Shown here: one piece after another, positions 23,145-32,917 of the stretch
Layout of the letters: each line of letters begins with the position of its first letter
How positions within the stretch are numbered: the first letter of the stretch is position 1
Assembly (NCBI RefSeq): GCF_014206815.1
Contig: NZ_JACHNP010000001.1
Location: 274,363 to 338,362 of the forward strand
DNA from: Xanthomonas sp. F10
GTDB lineage: Bacteria; Pseudomonadota; Gammaproteobacteria; Xanthomonadales; Xanthomonadaceae
Length of the DNA: 64,000 bases
Direction of reading: 5' to 3'
Position numbers and translations under genes: made by a program
Notes under the pieces: generated by a model
What the model was told of the DNA's origin: nothing
Seen by the model: only the letters and a program-made list of their open reading frames with translations
The model's database searches: none

Positions 23145-23815
23145 AGCCGATGCGCGCCTTCCTCCTGCTCGCCGTGCCGGCCCTGCTGCTGGCCGGCTGT
23201 TCGCTGACCGGCGGCAACAAGGAGCCGGTGACGATCTACGCGCCGGACGTGCGGGTGACCGCGGACCCGGCCTGGCCGCAGGTGCGCTGGCAACTGGCGC
23301 TGACCAAGCCCAACGCCGCGCGCGTGGTCGACAGTGCGCGCATCGCGGTGCGCCCGACCCCGGACGAACTGCAGGTGTACGGCGGCGTCAGCTGGGCGCA
23401 GCCGGCCACCGACATGCTCGAGGACATGCTGCTGCGCGCGTTCGAGGATTCCGGCCGCATCCCGGGCGTGGCCCGGCTCGGCACCGGCATCCGCGCCGAC
23501 TACAAGCTGCTGCTGGACCTGCGCCGCTTCGAATCGGACTACGCCGGGCGCACGGTGCCGTCGGCGACCATCGAACTCAATGCCAAGCTGCTGTACAGCG
23601 CCGACCAGCGCGTGGTCGCCTCGCGCACCTTCCTGGTGACCCAGCCTGCCGCCGGCACCGCCGAATCGCAGGTGGTCGACGCCTTCGGCCAGGCCATGTC
23701 GCAACTCGGCCACGACGTGGTCGGCTGGACCCTGCAACAGGGCCAGGCCGACGCGGCGACCGCGCTGGCGCCCAGCGTGCCGCCGCCGGCCAGCCCCAAG
23801 CCGCCGCGGCGCTGA
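23141..23815 (+). CDS. ABC-type transport auxiliary lipoprotein (PqiC/DUF330-like)
   Basis: Outer-membrane lipoprotein of 224 residues. The signal peptide ends in the lipobox LLAGC (Cys about residue 21). The rest fits the ABC_trans_aux family: PVTIYAPDVRV near the start and VQVYGG/WAQPATDMLEDMLLRAFEDSG in the middle. It overlaps the MCE gene by ATGA, so it is a dedicated partner of this transporter. It takes the position where MlaC and MlaB sit in E. coli, which suggests a tunnel-type (PqiC-like) rather than shuttle-type link to the outer membrane. Confidence 0.85.
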   Translation: MKPMRAFLLLAVPALLLAGCSLTGGNKEPVTIYAPDVRVTADPAWPQVRWQLALTKPNAARVVDSARIAVRPTPDELQVYGGVSWAQPATDMLEDMLLRAFEDSGRIPGVARLGTGIRADYKLLLDLRRFESDYAGRTVPSATIELNAKLLYSADQRVVASRTFLVTQPAAGTAESQVVDAFGQAMSQLGHDVVGWTLQQGQADAATALAPSVPPPASPKPPRR

Positions 23816-23819
23816 AGGC

Positions 23820-24115
23820 TCCCCTCTCCCGCCGGGAGAGGGGCTGGGGGTGAGGGTACGGCGGCCAGGGAGCCATCTTCTCCAGACACATCCCTGGCCA
23901 CCCGACCCTCATCCGCCCCTACGGGGCACCTTCTCCCGGAGGGAGAAGGGACAGCCCATCCGTCCCACCGCATGAGCGCTGTGCTCCCCTCTCCCACCGG
24001 GAGAGGGGTCGGGGGTGAGGGTACGGCGGCCAAGGAGCCATCTCCTCCAGACACATCCCTAGCCACCCGACCCTCATCCGCCCCTACGGGGCACCTTCTC
24101 CCGGTGGGAGAAGGG
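23820..24115. repeat. Two 131-base direct repeats in a gene-free spacer
   Basis: 23820-23950 and 23985-24115 match at about 124 of 131 positions by hand count, with no gaps (offset 165). Each unit starts TCCCCTCTCCC, contains GGGTGAGGGTACGGCGGCCA and ACCCTCATCCGCCCC, and ends GGGAGAAGGG, so the ends are roughly complementary and the unit can fold. It looks like a small non-autonomous (MITE-like) element. It fills the space between the MCE lipoprotein gene and alkB, and no gene is present there. Confidence 0.85.
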
Positions 24116-24121
24116 TGGGCA

Positions 24122-24697
24122 CTAGACGATCCGGCGAAACGTCAGGTTGATCCGCTCGCCGACCGGCCTGGCGGTGCGCGGCAGGGCGTGCCGGTACAGG
24201 CGCTGGGTCTCGCCCGCCATCAGCAGCAGCCCGCCGGAGGTCAGTTCCAGCGCCTGGCGCAGCGCCGGCTGCTGGCGATGGCGCAGCACGAAGCGGCGGG
24301 TCGCGCCCAGGCTCAGCGAGGCGATCACCGGGGCCGGGCCGAGTTCGCGCTCGTCGTCGCTGTGCCAGCCCATGGCATCACGGCCGGCGCGGTAGCGGTT
24401 GGCGAGCACGCTGTTGAAGGCCACCCCGGTCTCGGCCTCCAGCCGTGCGCGCAGCGGCCGCAGCGCCGCCGGCCACGGATGCGGCGCGAAGCGGGTGCCG
24501 GAATAGCGATAGCTGGCGTCGGCATCGCCGATCCAGCAGCTCAGCCGCGGCGAATCGACCAGCTTGCCGAACAGGCGGATCCGGTGCACCTCCCACGGCA
24601 CCTCGCGCAGCAACTGCGCGCACAGCGCCGCCGCCGCCGTCGGGTCCAGCCATTCGGGGTACCAGCGCACATCGGCGCCGGGCAGGTCCAGTTCCAT
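24122..24697 (-). CDS. AlkB-like 2-oxoglutarate/Fe(II) DNA-repair dioxygenase
   Basis: Oxidative demethylase of alkylated DNA bases, 191 residues, closer in size and motifs to the ALKBH2/3 type than to E. coli AlkB. Iron ligands are His112 and Asp114 (GWHSDDE) and His170. The 2-oxoglutarate-binding arginines are Arg182 and Arg188 (ERINLTFRRI). NSVLANRYR (about 95-103) is the conserved N-x-Y segment. The ATG at 24697 starts a short N-terminus. It diverges from the ETF-quinone oxidoreductase gene and stands alone. Confidence 0.92.
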   Translation of the reverse strand: MELDLPGADVRWYPEWLDPTAAAALCAQLLREVPWEVHRIRLFGKLVDSPRLSCWIGDADASYRYSGTRFAPHPWPAALRPLRARLEAETGVAFNSVLANRYRAGRDAMGWHSDDERELGPAPVIASLSLGATRRFVLRHRQQPALRQALELTSGGLLLMAGETQRLYRHALPRTARPVGERINLTFRRIV

Positions 24698-24810
24698 CGC
24701 GCCACGCTAGCATGCCTGCCGCCACCATACGCCAGCGTGCGGAATTTGCCCCTTCACGCGCAAACCCTGAAAATGCAGGCAGCCAGAACGAGCCAACGGG
24801 AGCGGAGCAG

Positions 24811-26454
24811 ATGACGGGAACCGAGGGCGGCGCCAATGCGCCGGAGCCAGTGGAGCGCGACGTCATGGAGTACGACGTCGTCACCGTCGGCGCGGGCCCG
24901 GCCGGGTTGGCGTTCGCGATCCGGCTCAAGCAGCTCAACCCCGACATCTCGGTCTGCGTGATCGAGAAGGCCAGCACCATCGGCGCGCACATCCTGTCCG
25001 GCGCGGTGATCGAACCGGCGCCGCTGGATGCGCTGCTGCCGGGCTGGCGCGACAATCCGCCGCCGATCTGCGTTCCCGCGGCCGAGGACGAGTTCTGGTA
25101 CCTGAGCAAGGACGGCGGGCACAAGTTCCCCATGGTGCCGCCGGGCATGCGCAACCACGGCAACTTCATCGTCAGCCTCGGCGCCATGTGTGCCTGGCTG
25201 GCGCCGCAGGCCGAAGCGCTGGGCGTGGAGATCTACCCCGGCTTCGCCGCCGCCGAAACCCTGCACGCCGAGGACGGCACCGTGCTGGGCGTGCGCATCG
25301 GCGACATGGGCGTGGCCAAGGACGGATCGCACAAGCCTGGCTACACCGCCGGCATCGACATCCGCGCCAAGGTCACGGTGCTTGCCGAAGGCGCGCGCGG
25401 GCATCTGACCAAGCGCCTGATCGCGCGCTTCGCGCTCGACGCCGGCCACGATCCGCAGGCGTTCTCGATCGGCATCAAGGAGTTGTGGCAGTTGCCCGAG
25501 GGCCGCGTCAGCCCCGGCAAGATCGTGCACACCCTGGGCTGGCCGGCCGACAGCAAGACCTATGGCGGCAGCTTCCTGTACCACCTGGAGAACAACCAGG
25601 TGGCGCTGGGCTACGTCAGCGGCCTGGACTATCGCGATCCCGAGTACCGGCCGTGGGAAGCCTTCCAGCAGTGGAAGAACCACCCGATGATGAAGTCGCT
25701 GCTGGAAGGCGGCAGCATCCTCTCGGCCGGCGCCCGCGCCATCGCCAGCGGCGGCTGGCAGTCGCTGCCCAAGGTGGAGATGCCCGGCGCACTGCTGATC
25801 GGCGACACCGCCGGCCTGCTCAACGTGCCCAAGATCAAGGGCACGCACCAGGCGATCCGCAGCGGCATGCTCGCCGCCGAACACCTCGCCGCCGGCGCCG
25901 CGCTCGACCCGGCCGGCTTCGACGCGCGCCTGCGCGGTTCGGAGGTGATGGCTGAGCTGCGCCAGGTGCGCAACATCAAGCCCGGCTTCAAGAAGGGCCT
26001 GTGGTTCGGCCTGCTCAACGGCTCCTGGGAGACCCTGGTCAAGGGCGCCTCGCCGTGGACGCTGAAGGTCGGCGCCGACTGGAAGAGCCTGGACCGGCTG
26101 GGCGAGCACGAGCAGCCCAAGCGCGACTACGTGCAGCGCGAGCTGGCCCCGCGCGACCGCCTGCAGGGCGTGTACTTCGCCGCCACCGAGCACGACGAGG
26201 ATCAGCCGGTGCACCTGCACGTGCTCGATCCGCAGATCTGCGTGACCCGCTGCACCGAGGAATACGGCAACCCCTGCACGCGCTTCTGCCCGGCGGCGGT
26301 GTACGAGATCGTCGACGACGCGGCCGGCAAGCGCCTGCAGATCAATGCCGCCAACTGCGTGCACTGCAAGACCTGCGACATCAAGGATCCCTACGCGATC
26401 ATCGACTGGGTGACACCGGAAGGCGGCTCCGGGCCGAATTACCAGAACCTGTGA
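24811..26454 (+). CDS. Electron transfer flavoprotein-ubiquinone oxidoreductase
   Basis: Membrane-associated flavoprotein that passes electrons from ETF (etfBA at 36610) to ubiquinone. It has 547 residues, normal for the family. The FAD-binding VGAGPAGLAFAIRL lies near residue 28. Family stretches include AHILSGAVIEP and LIGDTAGLLNVPKIKGTHQA. The C-terminal 4Fe-4S site shows four cysteines in CTEEYGNPCTRFCP and ANCVHCKTCDIKDP. The ATG at 24811 is preceded by GGAGCGGAG. Its stop overlaps the GTG start of the glycosyltransferase gene (GTGA), so the two are co-translated. Confidence 0.96.
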   Translation: MTGTEGGANAPEPVERDVMEYDVVTVGAGPAGLAFAIRLKQLNPDISVCVIEKASTIGAHILSGAVIEPAPLDALLPGWRDNPPPICVPAAEDEFWYLSKDGGHKFPMVPPGMRNHGNFIVSLGAMCAWLAPQAEALGVEIYPGFAAAETLHAEDGTVLGVRIGDMGVAKDGSHKPGYTAGIDIRAKVTVLAEGARGHLTKRLIARFALDAGHDPQAFSIGIKELWQLPEGRVSPGKIVHTLGWPADSKTYGGSFLYHLENNQVALGYVSGLDYRDPEYRPWEAFQQWKNHPMMKSLLEGGSILSAGARAIASGGWQSLPKVEMPGALLIGDTAGLLNVPKIKGTHQAIRSGMLAAEHLAAGAALDPAGFDARLRGSEVMAELRQVRNIKPGFKKGLWFGLLNGSWETLVKGASPWTLKVGADWKSLDRLGEHEQPKRDYVQRELAPRDRLQGVYFAATEHDEDQPVHLHVLDPQICVTRCTEEYGNPCTRFCPAAVYEIVDDAAGKRLQINAANCVHCKTCDIKDPYAIIDWVTPEGGSGPNYQNL

Positions 26455-28517
26455 GCGCAGGCCTGCCCGCGCGCCTGAAGACCGCGCTGTACCTCACTCT
26501 GCGTGCCGGCTTCCGCGCCCTGCCGCTGTCGCCGGCGCAGCGCGACCGCCTGCGCGCGCGCTTCCTCGATCGCCATGCGGACCTGGTGCCGCCACCGCCG
26601 CGTGGCCGCGCCGCCGCCGGACACGGCGAACGCCGGCTGCGCGCGCGCGCCGACGAGCGTGCGATCGGATACGTGCCTTCGCAGCAGATACCGTTGCCCT
26701 CGCCGCTGCCGGCCACCGTGGTGGCGTTCTACCTGCCGCAGTTCCATCCGATCCCGGAGAACGATGCCTGGTGGGGCAGCGGCTTCACCGAATGGCGCAA
26801 CGTCACCCGCGCGCTGCCGCAATTCGAAGGACACGTGCAGCCACGCCTGCCAGCCGACCTGGGCTTCTACGACCTGCGCAATCCGCACAGCATGCGTCAG
26901 CAGGTCGCCCTGGCGAAGCAGTACGGCGTCGGCGCGTTCTGCTTCTACTTCTACTGGTTCGGCGGCAAGACCCTGCTGGAGACGCCGCTGCGGCAGTGGC
27001 TGGACGATCCCACGCTGGAGTTGCCGTTCTGCCTGTGCTGGGCCAACGAGCAATGGTCGCGGCGCTGGGACGGCCGCGGCGACGACGTGCTGATGGCGCA
27101 GGCGCACAGCGCGCAGGACGACCTGGACTTCATCGCGCACGTTGCCGACTACCTGCGCGACCCGCGTTGCCTGCGCGTGGACGGCCGGCCGATGCTGCTG
27201 GTATATCGCCCGCACCTGCTGCCGGATCCGCAGGCCACCGCCACGCGCTGGCGCGACTGGTGCCGGGAGCACGGCATCGGCGAACTGCACCTGGCCTATG
27301 TGCAGGGCTTCGAGCGGCCGGACCCGCGCGACATCGGCTTCGACGCAGCAGTCGAATTTCCGCCGAACATGAGCAATCCGCGCTCGCTGGCCGCCGACCA
27401 GCAGCTGCTCAATCCCGACTACAGCGGCGCCGTGCTGGATTGGCGCGCCCTGGCCGCGGAGATCGCCGCGCGCCCGCTGCCCGACTACCTGCTGTATCCG
27501 GGCGTCAATCCGGGCTGGGACAACGAAGCGCGCCGCCCCGGCGCCGGCCGCGTCTATCTGCACGCCTCGCCGCGCGGCTACGAGGACTGGTTGCGCACCA
27601 CCATCCACACCCGGCTGCAGAGCCGCCGCGTCGAGCAGCGCCTGGTGTTCGTCAACGCCTGGAACGAGTGGGCGGAAGGCGCCGTGCTGGAACCGGATGC
27701 GCGGCTGGGCCATGCCTATCTCGACGCCACCCGCCGTGCGCTGACGCCGCTGCCGGCGCGCGAGGCGACGCCGCACGCGATCATCCACGCGTGGTATCCG
27801 GACGTGCTGCCGGAACTGCTGGCGCACCTGGCCACGAGCGCCCTGCCGTGGCGCCTGCTGGTCACCACCTCGCCCGAGCAGGCCGATGCGGTGCGCGCGC
27901 ACCTGCGCGGCTGCACCTTCCCGTCCGAGGTGATGGCGCTGGAGAACCGTGGCCGCGACATCCTGCCGTTCCTGCACGCGGCCGAGCGGCTGCTGCGCGA
28001 GGGCGTGGACGTGGTGCTGAAGCTGCACACCAAGCGCAGCACCCATCTGCACAACGGCGATGCCTGGCGCAGCGAACTGCTGCAACGCCTGGCCGGCGCC
28101 GACCGTGCCGCGCGCGTGCTCGAAGCCTTCGCGCAGGATCCTGCGCTTGGCCTGGTCGCGCCCGAAGGCCACCTGCTGCCGTTGACCGAATTCTGGGGCG
28201 GCAACCGCGCGGCCGCCGACTATCTGCTGCGCCGCACCGGCCACAGCGACGCGCGCCTGGCGCAGGCGCAATTCATCTCAGGCAGCATGTTCTGGGCGCG
28301 CCTGGACGCGTTGCGGCCGCTGCTGGACAGCGGCCTGTGCCCGTCGGAATTCGAGGCGGAGCAAGGGCAACTCGACGCCACCCTGGCGCACGCGGTGGAG
28401 CGACTGGCGGCGCCATTGGCCGAGCGCGCCGGATACCGAGTGGCCACCGTGGCCGAGCTGCTCGGTCAGCCACCACCAGCAGCCAGCGACTACGCCTACG
28501 CGCAGCGCAGCGCCTGA
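26451..28517 (+). CDS. Two-domain glycosyltransferase: WbsX-like (GT99/GH99-like) plus RgpF-like
   Basis: 688 residues. After about 90 N-terminal residues, the WbsX-like domain (about 91-430) shows FYLPQFHPIPENDAWWG, GFTEWRNVTRA, the WANEQWSRRWDG segment and VNAWNEWAEGAVLEPD. The second domain (about 441-675) matches rhamnan synthesis protein F: HAWYPDVLPELL, ENRGRDILPFL and VLKLHTKRS. Both families work in O-antigen and rhamnose-polymer assembly, which fits the nearby rmlBACD. The GTG at 26451 overlaps the ETF-QO stop. The N-terminal start could be a few codons later, since no ATG is near. The two enzymatic activities are inferred, not known. Confidence 0.8.
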   Translation: MSAGLPARLKTALYLTLRAGFRALPLSPAQRDRLRARFLDRHADLVPPPPRGRAAAGHGERRLRARADERAIGYVPSQQIPLPSPLPATVVAFYLPQFHPIPENDAWWGSGFTEWRNVTRALPQFEGHVQPRLPADLGFYDLRNPHSMRQQVALAKQYGVGAFCFYFYWFGGKTLLETPLRQWLDDPTLELPFCLCWANEQWSRRWDGRGDDVLMAQAHSAQDDLDFIAHVADYLRDPRCLRVDGRPMLLVYRPHLLPDPQATATRWRDWCREHGIGELHLAYVQGFERPDPRDIGFDAAVEFPPNMSNPRSLAADQQLLNPDYSGAVLDWRALAAEIAARPLPDYLLYPGVNPGWDNEARRPGAGRVYLHASPRGYEDWLRTTIHTRLQSRRVEQRLVFVNAWNEWAEGAVLEPDARLGHAYLDATRRALTPLPAREATPHAIIHAWYPDVLPELLAHLATSALPWRLLVTTSPEQADAVRAHLRGCTFPSEVMALENRGRDILPFLHAAERLLREGVDVVLKLHTKRSTHLHNGDAWRSELLQRLAGADRAARVLEAFAQDPALGLVAPEGHLLPLTEFWGGNRAAADYLLRRTGHSDARLAQAQFISGSMFWARLDALRPLLDSGLCPSEFEAEQGQLDATLAHAVERLAAPLAERAGYRVATVAELLGQPPPAASDYAYAQRSA

Positions 28518-28535
28518 ACGGCGCCGACGCAGCGC

Positions 28536-29168
28536 TTACGCGCGCCGGAACGGCACGCCGGTCTTGGCGACCAGCTCGGCCTCGTCCACGCCCTCGGCGG
28601 TTTCCACCAGCACCAGGCCGCTGTCGGTGACGTCGAATACGGCCAGGTCGGTGATGATGCGGTCGACCACGCCGACGCCGGTCAGCGGGAGGTCGCAGGC
28701 GGGCAGGATCTTGTGGCTGCCGTCCTTGGCCACGTGTTCCATCAGCACGACCACGCGCTTGACCCCGGCCACCAGGTCCATCGCTCCGCCCATGCCCTTG
28801 ACCATCTTGCCGGGCACCATCCAGTTGGCCAGGTCGCCCTGCGCGCTGACCTGCATCGCGCCGAGGATGGCCAGGTCGATGTGGCCGCCACGGATCATCG
28901 CGAAGGAGTCGTGGCTGCCGAAGTAGCTGGCGCCGGCGCGGGCGGTGACGGTCTGCTTGCCGGCGTTGATCAGGTCGGCGTCGACCTCGTCCTCGCTCGG
29001 GAACGGGCCGATGCCGAGCAGGCCGTTCTCGGACTGCAGCCACACGTCCACGCCTTCGGGAATGTGGTTGGCGACCAGGGTCGGCAGACCGATGCCCAGG
29101 TTCACGTAGGCGCCGTCGGTGAGTTCGCGGGCGGCGCGCTGCGCCATGTCGTCGCGGGTCCAGGCCAT
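28536..29168 (-). CDS. lpsJ: 3-oxoacid CoA-transferase subunit B
   Basis: Beta subunit of a succinyl-CoA:3-ketoacid CoA transferase, 210 residues. The catalytic glutamate motif is [13 protein letters not shown] (about residues 43-55). The G-rich [14 protein letters not shown] and the [20 protein letters not shown] region are standard. It starts one base after the alpha-subunit stop. These subunits are called lpsI/lpsJ in X. campestris because they lie beside the LPS genes there; the symbol is used on the basis of that synteny and is tentative. It converges with the glycosyltransferase gene, with only 18 bases between and no terminator visible. Confidence 0.88.
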   Translation of the reverse strand: MAWTRDDMAQRAARELTDGAYVNLGIGLPTLVANHIPEGVDVWLQSENGLLGIGPFPSEDEVDADLINAGKQTVTARAGASYFGSHDSFAMIRGGHIDLAILGAMQVSAQGDLANWMVPGKMVKGMGGAMDLVAGVKRVVVLMEHVAKDGSHKILPACDLPLTGVGVVDRIITDLAVFDVTDSGLVLVETAEGVDEAELVAKTGVPFRRA

Positions 29169-29169
29169 G

Positions 29170-29907
29170 TCAGGCGTCCTTCTGGCGCAGGGTGCGCTGT
29201 TCGATGCGTTTTTCGGGATGCGGGTTGTGCACGATGCGGTCGACGTAGATGCCCGGCAGGTGCACCTGGTCCGGATCCAGGCTGCCGGTCTCCACCACCT
29301 GCTCGACCTCGGCGATGCAGAGCTTGCCGGCCATCGCACAGGCCGGATTGAAGTTGCGCGCGGTCTTGCGGAACACCAGGTTGCCCGCGGCATCGGCCTT
29401 CCATGCCTTGACCAGGGCCACGTCGGCGCGCAACGCGGTCTCCAGCACGTAGTGCTTGCCGTCGAATTCGCGGGTCTCCTTGCCCTCGGCCACCACCGTG
29501 CCGTAGCCGGTGGCGGTGAAGAACGCGGGAATGCCGGCGCCACCAGCGCGCAGGCGTTCGGCCAGGGTGCCCTGCGGGTTGAATTCCAGTTCCAGTTCGC
29601 CGGCCAGGTACTGGCGTTCGAACTCCTTGTTCTCGCCGACATAGGACGAAATCATCTTGCGGATCTGCCGCGTCGCCAGCAGCTGGCCCAGGCCGAAGCC
29701 ATCGACACCGGCATTGTTGGAGATCACGGTGAGGCCGCCGACGCCGCTGTCGCGCAAGGCGGCGATCAAGGCCTCGGGGATGCCGCACAGGCCGAACCCG
29801 CCGACCGCCAGGGTCTGGCCGTCCGCCACCACGTCGGCCAGCGCCGTGGCCGCATCGGGGAAAAGCTTGCCGCGCCGCCCGCCCGCAGGGGTAGAGGTGT
29901 CGCCCAT
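29170..29907 (-). CDS. lpsI: 3-oxoacid CoA-transferase subunit A
   Basis: Alpha subunit, 245 residues, with the CoA-binding signature [13 protein letters not shown] (about residues 36-48) and family stretches [15 protein letters not shown] and [19 protein letters not shown]. It forms a two-gene operon with subunit B and diverges from xanA. The ATG at 29907 is chosen because it precedes the family N-terminus by a short polar stretch; an earlier in-frame ATG exists a few codons upstream. The gene name follows X. campestris synteny. Confidence 0.88.
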   Translation of the reverse strand: MGDTSTPAGGRRGKLFPDAATALADVVADGQTLAVGGFGLCGIPEALIAALRDSGVGGLTVISNNAGVDGFGLGQLLATRQIRKMISSYVGENKEFERQYLAGELELEFNPQGTLAERLRAGGAGIPAFFTATGYGTVVAEGKETREFDGKHYVLETALRADVALVKAWKADAAGNLVFRKTARNFNPACAMAGKLCIAEVEQVVETGSLDPDQVHLPGIYVDRIVHNPHPEKRIEQRTLRQKDA

Positions 29908-30040
29908 TCGCCAGCTCCGCATTGGAATGTAGACAGCTAGTTTAGCCGCTCGGGGACTGCGACCCCCGCCGCACCGCCGCAACGACCGATTAAGCGCCGT
30001 AACGTTACACTCGGGTTTCCCCCAACTAGGACCCTCTTCC

Positions 30041-31387
30041 ATGTCGCTTCCCGCATTCAAGGCCTACGACATCCGCGGTCGCGTTCCCGACGAACTGAAC
30101 GAGGACTTGGCGCGCCGCATCGGCGTGGCGCTGGCGGGGCAGTTGGACAGCGGTCCGGTGGTGGTCGGCCACGATGTGCGCCTGGCCAGCCCGGCACTGC
30201 AGGCGGCGCTGTCGGCGGGCCTGCGCGCCAGCGGCCGCGAGGTCATCGACATCGGCCTGTGCGGCACCGAGGAAGTGTATTTCCAGACCGACCACCTGCA
30301 GGCGGCCGGCGGCGTGATGGTCACCGCCAGCCACAACCCGATGGACTACAACGGCATGAAGCTGGTGCGCGAGAACGCGCGCCCGATCAGCTCCGATACC
30401 GGCCTGTTCGCGATCCGCGACACCGTCGCCGCCGATACCGCGCCGGCCGCTGACCCGACCGCCGCCGAGCATCACCGTCCGGACAAGAGCGCCTACATCG
30501 AGCACCTGCTCAGCTACGTGGACCGCGCCACGCTCAAGCCGCTGAAGCTGGTGGTCAACGCCGGCAACGGCGGCGCCGGCGCCATCATCGACCTGCTCGC
30601 ACCGCACCTGCCGTTCGAGTTCGTGCGCGTCTTCCACGAGCCGGACGGCCACTTCCCCAACGGCATTCCCAACCCGCTGCTGCCCGAGAACCGCGCCGCC
30701 ACCGCCAACGCGGTCAAGCAGCACGGCGCCGACTTCGGCATCGCCTGGGATGGCGATTTCGATCGCTGCTTCTTCTTCGATGCCGATGGCCGCTTCATCG
30801 AGGGCTACTACCTGGTGGGCCTGCTGGCGCAGGCGATCCTGGCCAAGCAGCCGGGTGGCAAGGTCGTGCACGACCCGCGCCTGACCTGGAACACGATCGA
30901 ACAGGTCGAGGAGGCCGGCGGCATCCCGGTGCTGTGCAAGAGCGGCCACGCCTTCATCAAGGAGAAGATGCGCAGCGAGAACGCCGTGTACGGCGGCGAG
31001 ATGAGCGCGCACCACTATTTCCGCGAGTTCGCCTATGCCGACTCGGGCATGATCCCGTGGCTGCTGATCGCCGAGTTGGTGTCGCAGTCCGGCCGCTCGC
31101 TGGCCGACCTGGTCGAGGCGCGCATGCGCAAGTTCCCGTGCAGCGGCGAGATAAACTTCAAGGTCGCCGACGCCAAGGCGGCGGTGGCGCGGGTGATGGA
31201 GCACTTCGCTTCGCACGCGCCGGCGCTGGATTACACCGACGGCGTCAGCGCCGAATTCGCTGATTGGCGTTTCAACCTGCGCAGTTCCAACACCGAACCG
31301 CTGCTGCGCCTGAACGTGGAAACCCGCGGCGATGCGGCCCTGCTGGAACAGCGGACGCAGGAGATTTCCGAGCTGCTGCGCGGCTGA
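30041..31387 (+). CDS. xanA: Phosphoglucomutase/phosphomannomutase
   Basis: Interconverts hexose 6- and 1-phosphates, feeding UDP-glucose, dTDP-rhamnose and GDP-mannose for xanthan and LPS. It has 448 residues, as for XanA/AlgC. The phosphoserine loop is [13 protein letters not shown] with Ser97. The metal-binding [11 protein letters not shown] lies near residues 242-252. The sugar-binding [10 protein letters not shown] and the phosphate-binding [12 protein letters not shown] are at the C-terminal end. It pairs with xanB downstream (44-base gap). The leader contains a short palindrome GTAACGTTAC (29999-30008). Confidence 0.96.
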   Translation: MSLPAFKAYDIRGRVPDELNEDLARRIGVALAGQLDSGPVVVGHDVRLASPALQAALSAGLRASGREVIDIGLCGTEEVYFQTDHLQAAGGVMVTASHNPMDYNGMKLVRENARPISSDTGLFAIRDTVAADTAPAADPTAAEHHRPDKSAYIEHLLSYVDRATLKPLKLVVNAGNGGAGAIIDLLAPHLPFEFVRVFHEPDGHFPNGIPNPLLPENRAATANAVKQHGADFGIAWDGDFDRCFFFDADGRFIEGYYLVGLLAQAILAKQPGGKVVHDPRLTWNTIEQVEEAGGIPVLCKSGHAFIKEKMRSENAVYGGEMSAHHYFREFAYADSGMIPWLLIAELVSQSGRSLADLVEARMRKFPCSGEINFKVADAKAAVARVMEHFASHAPALDYTDGVSAEFADWRFNLRSSNTEPLLRLNVETRGDAALLEQRTQEISELLRG

Positions 31388-31430
31388 TCCAACTCCCTCC
31401 CCCTAGACGCACTATGGAGTTCCCCCGCCC

Positions 31431-32834
31431 ATGAGCGACGTCCTTCCCATCATCCTGTCCGGCGGTTCCGGCACGCGGCTGTGGCCGCTGTCGCGCGAGT
31501 CGTATCCGAAGCAGTTCCTGCCGCTGGTCGGCGAGCAGAGCATGCTGCAGGCCACCTGGCAGCGCGCGGCTCCGGTCGCCGCGCATGCGCCGATCGTGGT
31601 CGCCAACGAAGAACATCGCTTCGTCGCGGCCGAGCAGTTGCAGCAGATAGGCGTAAAGCCGCACGCCATCCTGCTCGAACCCAAGGGTCGCAACACCGCC
31701 CCGGCGATCGCCGTGGCGGCGCTGGAGGCCTCCCGCGACGGCGCCGATCCGCTGTTGCTGGTCCTGCCCTCCGATCACGTGATCGGCGACGAAGCCGCCT
31801 TCCAGGCCGCGGTGCGCGTGGCCGCCGTGGCGGCCGAGCAAGGCAAGCTGGTGACGTTCGGGATCAAGCCGACCGCACCGGAAACCGGCTACGGCTACAT
31901 CAAGGCGGCGGCCGGCGACGGCGCGCGCGCGGTCGAGCGCTTCGTCGAAAAGCCCGACCTGGCGACCGCGAAAAGCTACCTGGCCTCTGGCGAGTACTAC
32001 TGGAACAGCGGCATGTTCCTGTTCCGCGCCTCGCGCTACCTGGAGGAGCTGCGCAAGTTCCAGCCCGCCATCGCCGATGCCTGCACCAAGGCCTGGCAAT
32101 CGGCCAAGCGCGATGCCGACTTCACCCGTCTGGACAAGGAGGCGTTCGCCGCCAGCCCCTCCGATTCCATCGACTACGCGGTGATGGAGAAGACCGCCGA
32201 CGCGGTGGTGGTGCCGCTGGACGCGAAGTGGAGCGACGTCGGTTCGTGGTCGGCGCTGCTGGACGTGTCGCCGCAGGACGCCAACGGCAACGCGCACCAC
32301 GGCGACGTGATCGAGATCGATTGCCGCAACACCTACGCCTACGGCTCGCGCCTGATCGCGATGGTGGGCCTGCAGGACGTGGTGGTGGTGGAAACAGACG
32401 ACGCGGTGCTGGTCGGTCACCGCGAACGCATCCAGGAAGTGAAGGACATCGTCGGCAGGATCAAGGCCAACGGCCGCTCCGAAGCCACCTGGCACCGCAA
32501 GGTGTACCGCCCGTGGGGCGCCTACGATTCGATCGACAACGGCCAGCGCTTCCAGGTCAAGCGCATCACGGTCAAGCCCGGCGCCACGCTGAGCCTGCAG
32601 ATGCATCACCACCGTGCCGAGCACTGGATCGTGGTCAGCGGCACCGCCGAGGTCACGCGTGGCGAGGAAGTGCTGCTGCTCACCGAGAACCAGAGCACCT
32701 ACATCCCGCTCGGCGTGACGCATCGCCTGAAGAACCCGGGCAAGCTGCCGCTGGAGCTGATCGAAGTGCAGTCGGGCAGTTATCTAGGCGAGGACGACAT
32801 CGTGCGCTTCGAGGACACCTACGGGCGCACCTGA
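31431..32834 (+). CDS. xanB: Mannose-1-phosphate guanylyltransferase / mannose-6-phosphate isomerase
   Basis: Bifunctional enzyme that makes mannose 6-phosphate and GDP-mannose, 467 residues. The N-terminal nucleotidyltransferase domain opens with [15 protein letters not shown] and KQFLPL and carries FVEKPD. The C-terminal type II isomerase cupin (about 345-465) shows [10 protein letters not shown] and the metal-binding [18 protein letters not shown]. The operon with xanA ends in the hairpin at 32857-32887. The product supplies GDP-mannose for xanthan and LPS core. Confidence 0.96.
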   Translation: MSDVLPIILSGGSGTRLWPLSRESYPKQFLPLVGEQSMLQATWQRAAPVAAHAPIVVANEEHRFVAAEQLQQIGVKPHAILLEPKGRNTAPAIAVAALEASRDGADPLLLVLPSDHVIGDEAAFQAAVRVAAVAAEQGKLVTFGIKPTAPETGYGYIKAAAGDGARAVERFVEKPDLATAKSYLASGEYYWNSGMFLFRASRYLEELRKFQPAIADACTKAWQSAKRDADFTRLDKEAFAASPSDSIDYAVMEKTADAVVVPLDAKWSDVGSWSALLDVSPQDANGNAHHGDVIEIDCRNTYAYGSRLIAMVGLQDVVVVETDDAVLVGHRERIQEVKDIVGRIKANGRSEATWHRKVYRPWGAYDSIDNGQRFQVKRITVKPGATLSLQMHHHRAEHWIVVSGTAEVTRGEEVLLLTENQSTYIPLGVTHRLKNPGKLPLELIEVQSGSYLGEDDIVRFEDTYGRT

Positions 32835-32856
32835 GTTCGGCGTCCGCCGCAGAAAC

Positions 32857-32887
32857 AAAGAGCCGGGCACTGCCCGGCTCTTTTTTT
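32857..32887. terminator. Rho-independent terminator between xanB and rmlD
   Basis: AAAGAGCCGGGCA and TGCCCGGCTCTTT arms around one base, then a T tract. It is symmetrical enough to stop the convergent xanAB and rmlBACD transcripts. Confidence 0.9.
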
Positions 32888-32917
32888 GCTGCGTGGCGTT
32901 CTGCCGCGTACGGCGGA

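Noticed and set aside
29999..30008. GTAACGTTAC palindrome upstream of xanA as an operator
   Set aside because: A single short palindrome without a known matching regulator or a second copy at another gene in the window; could be chance.
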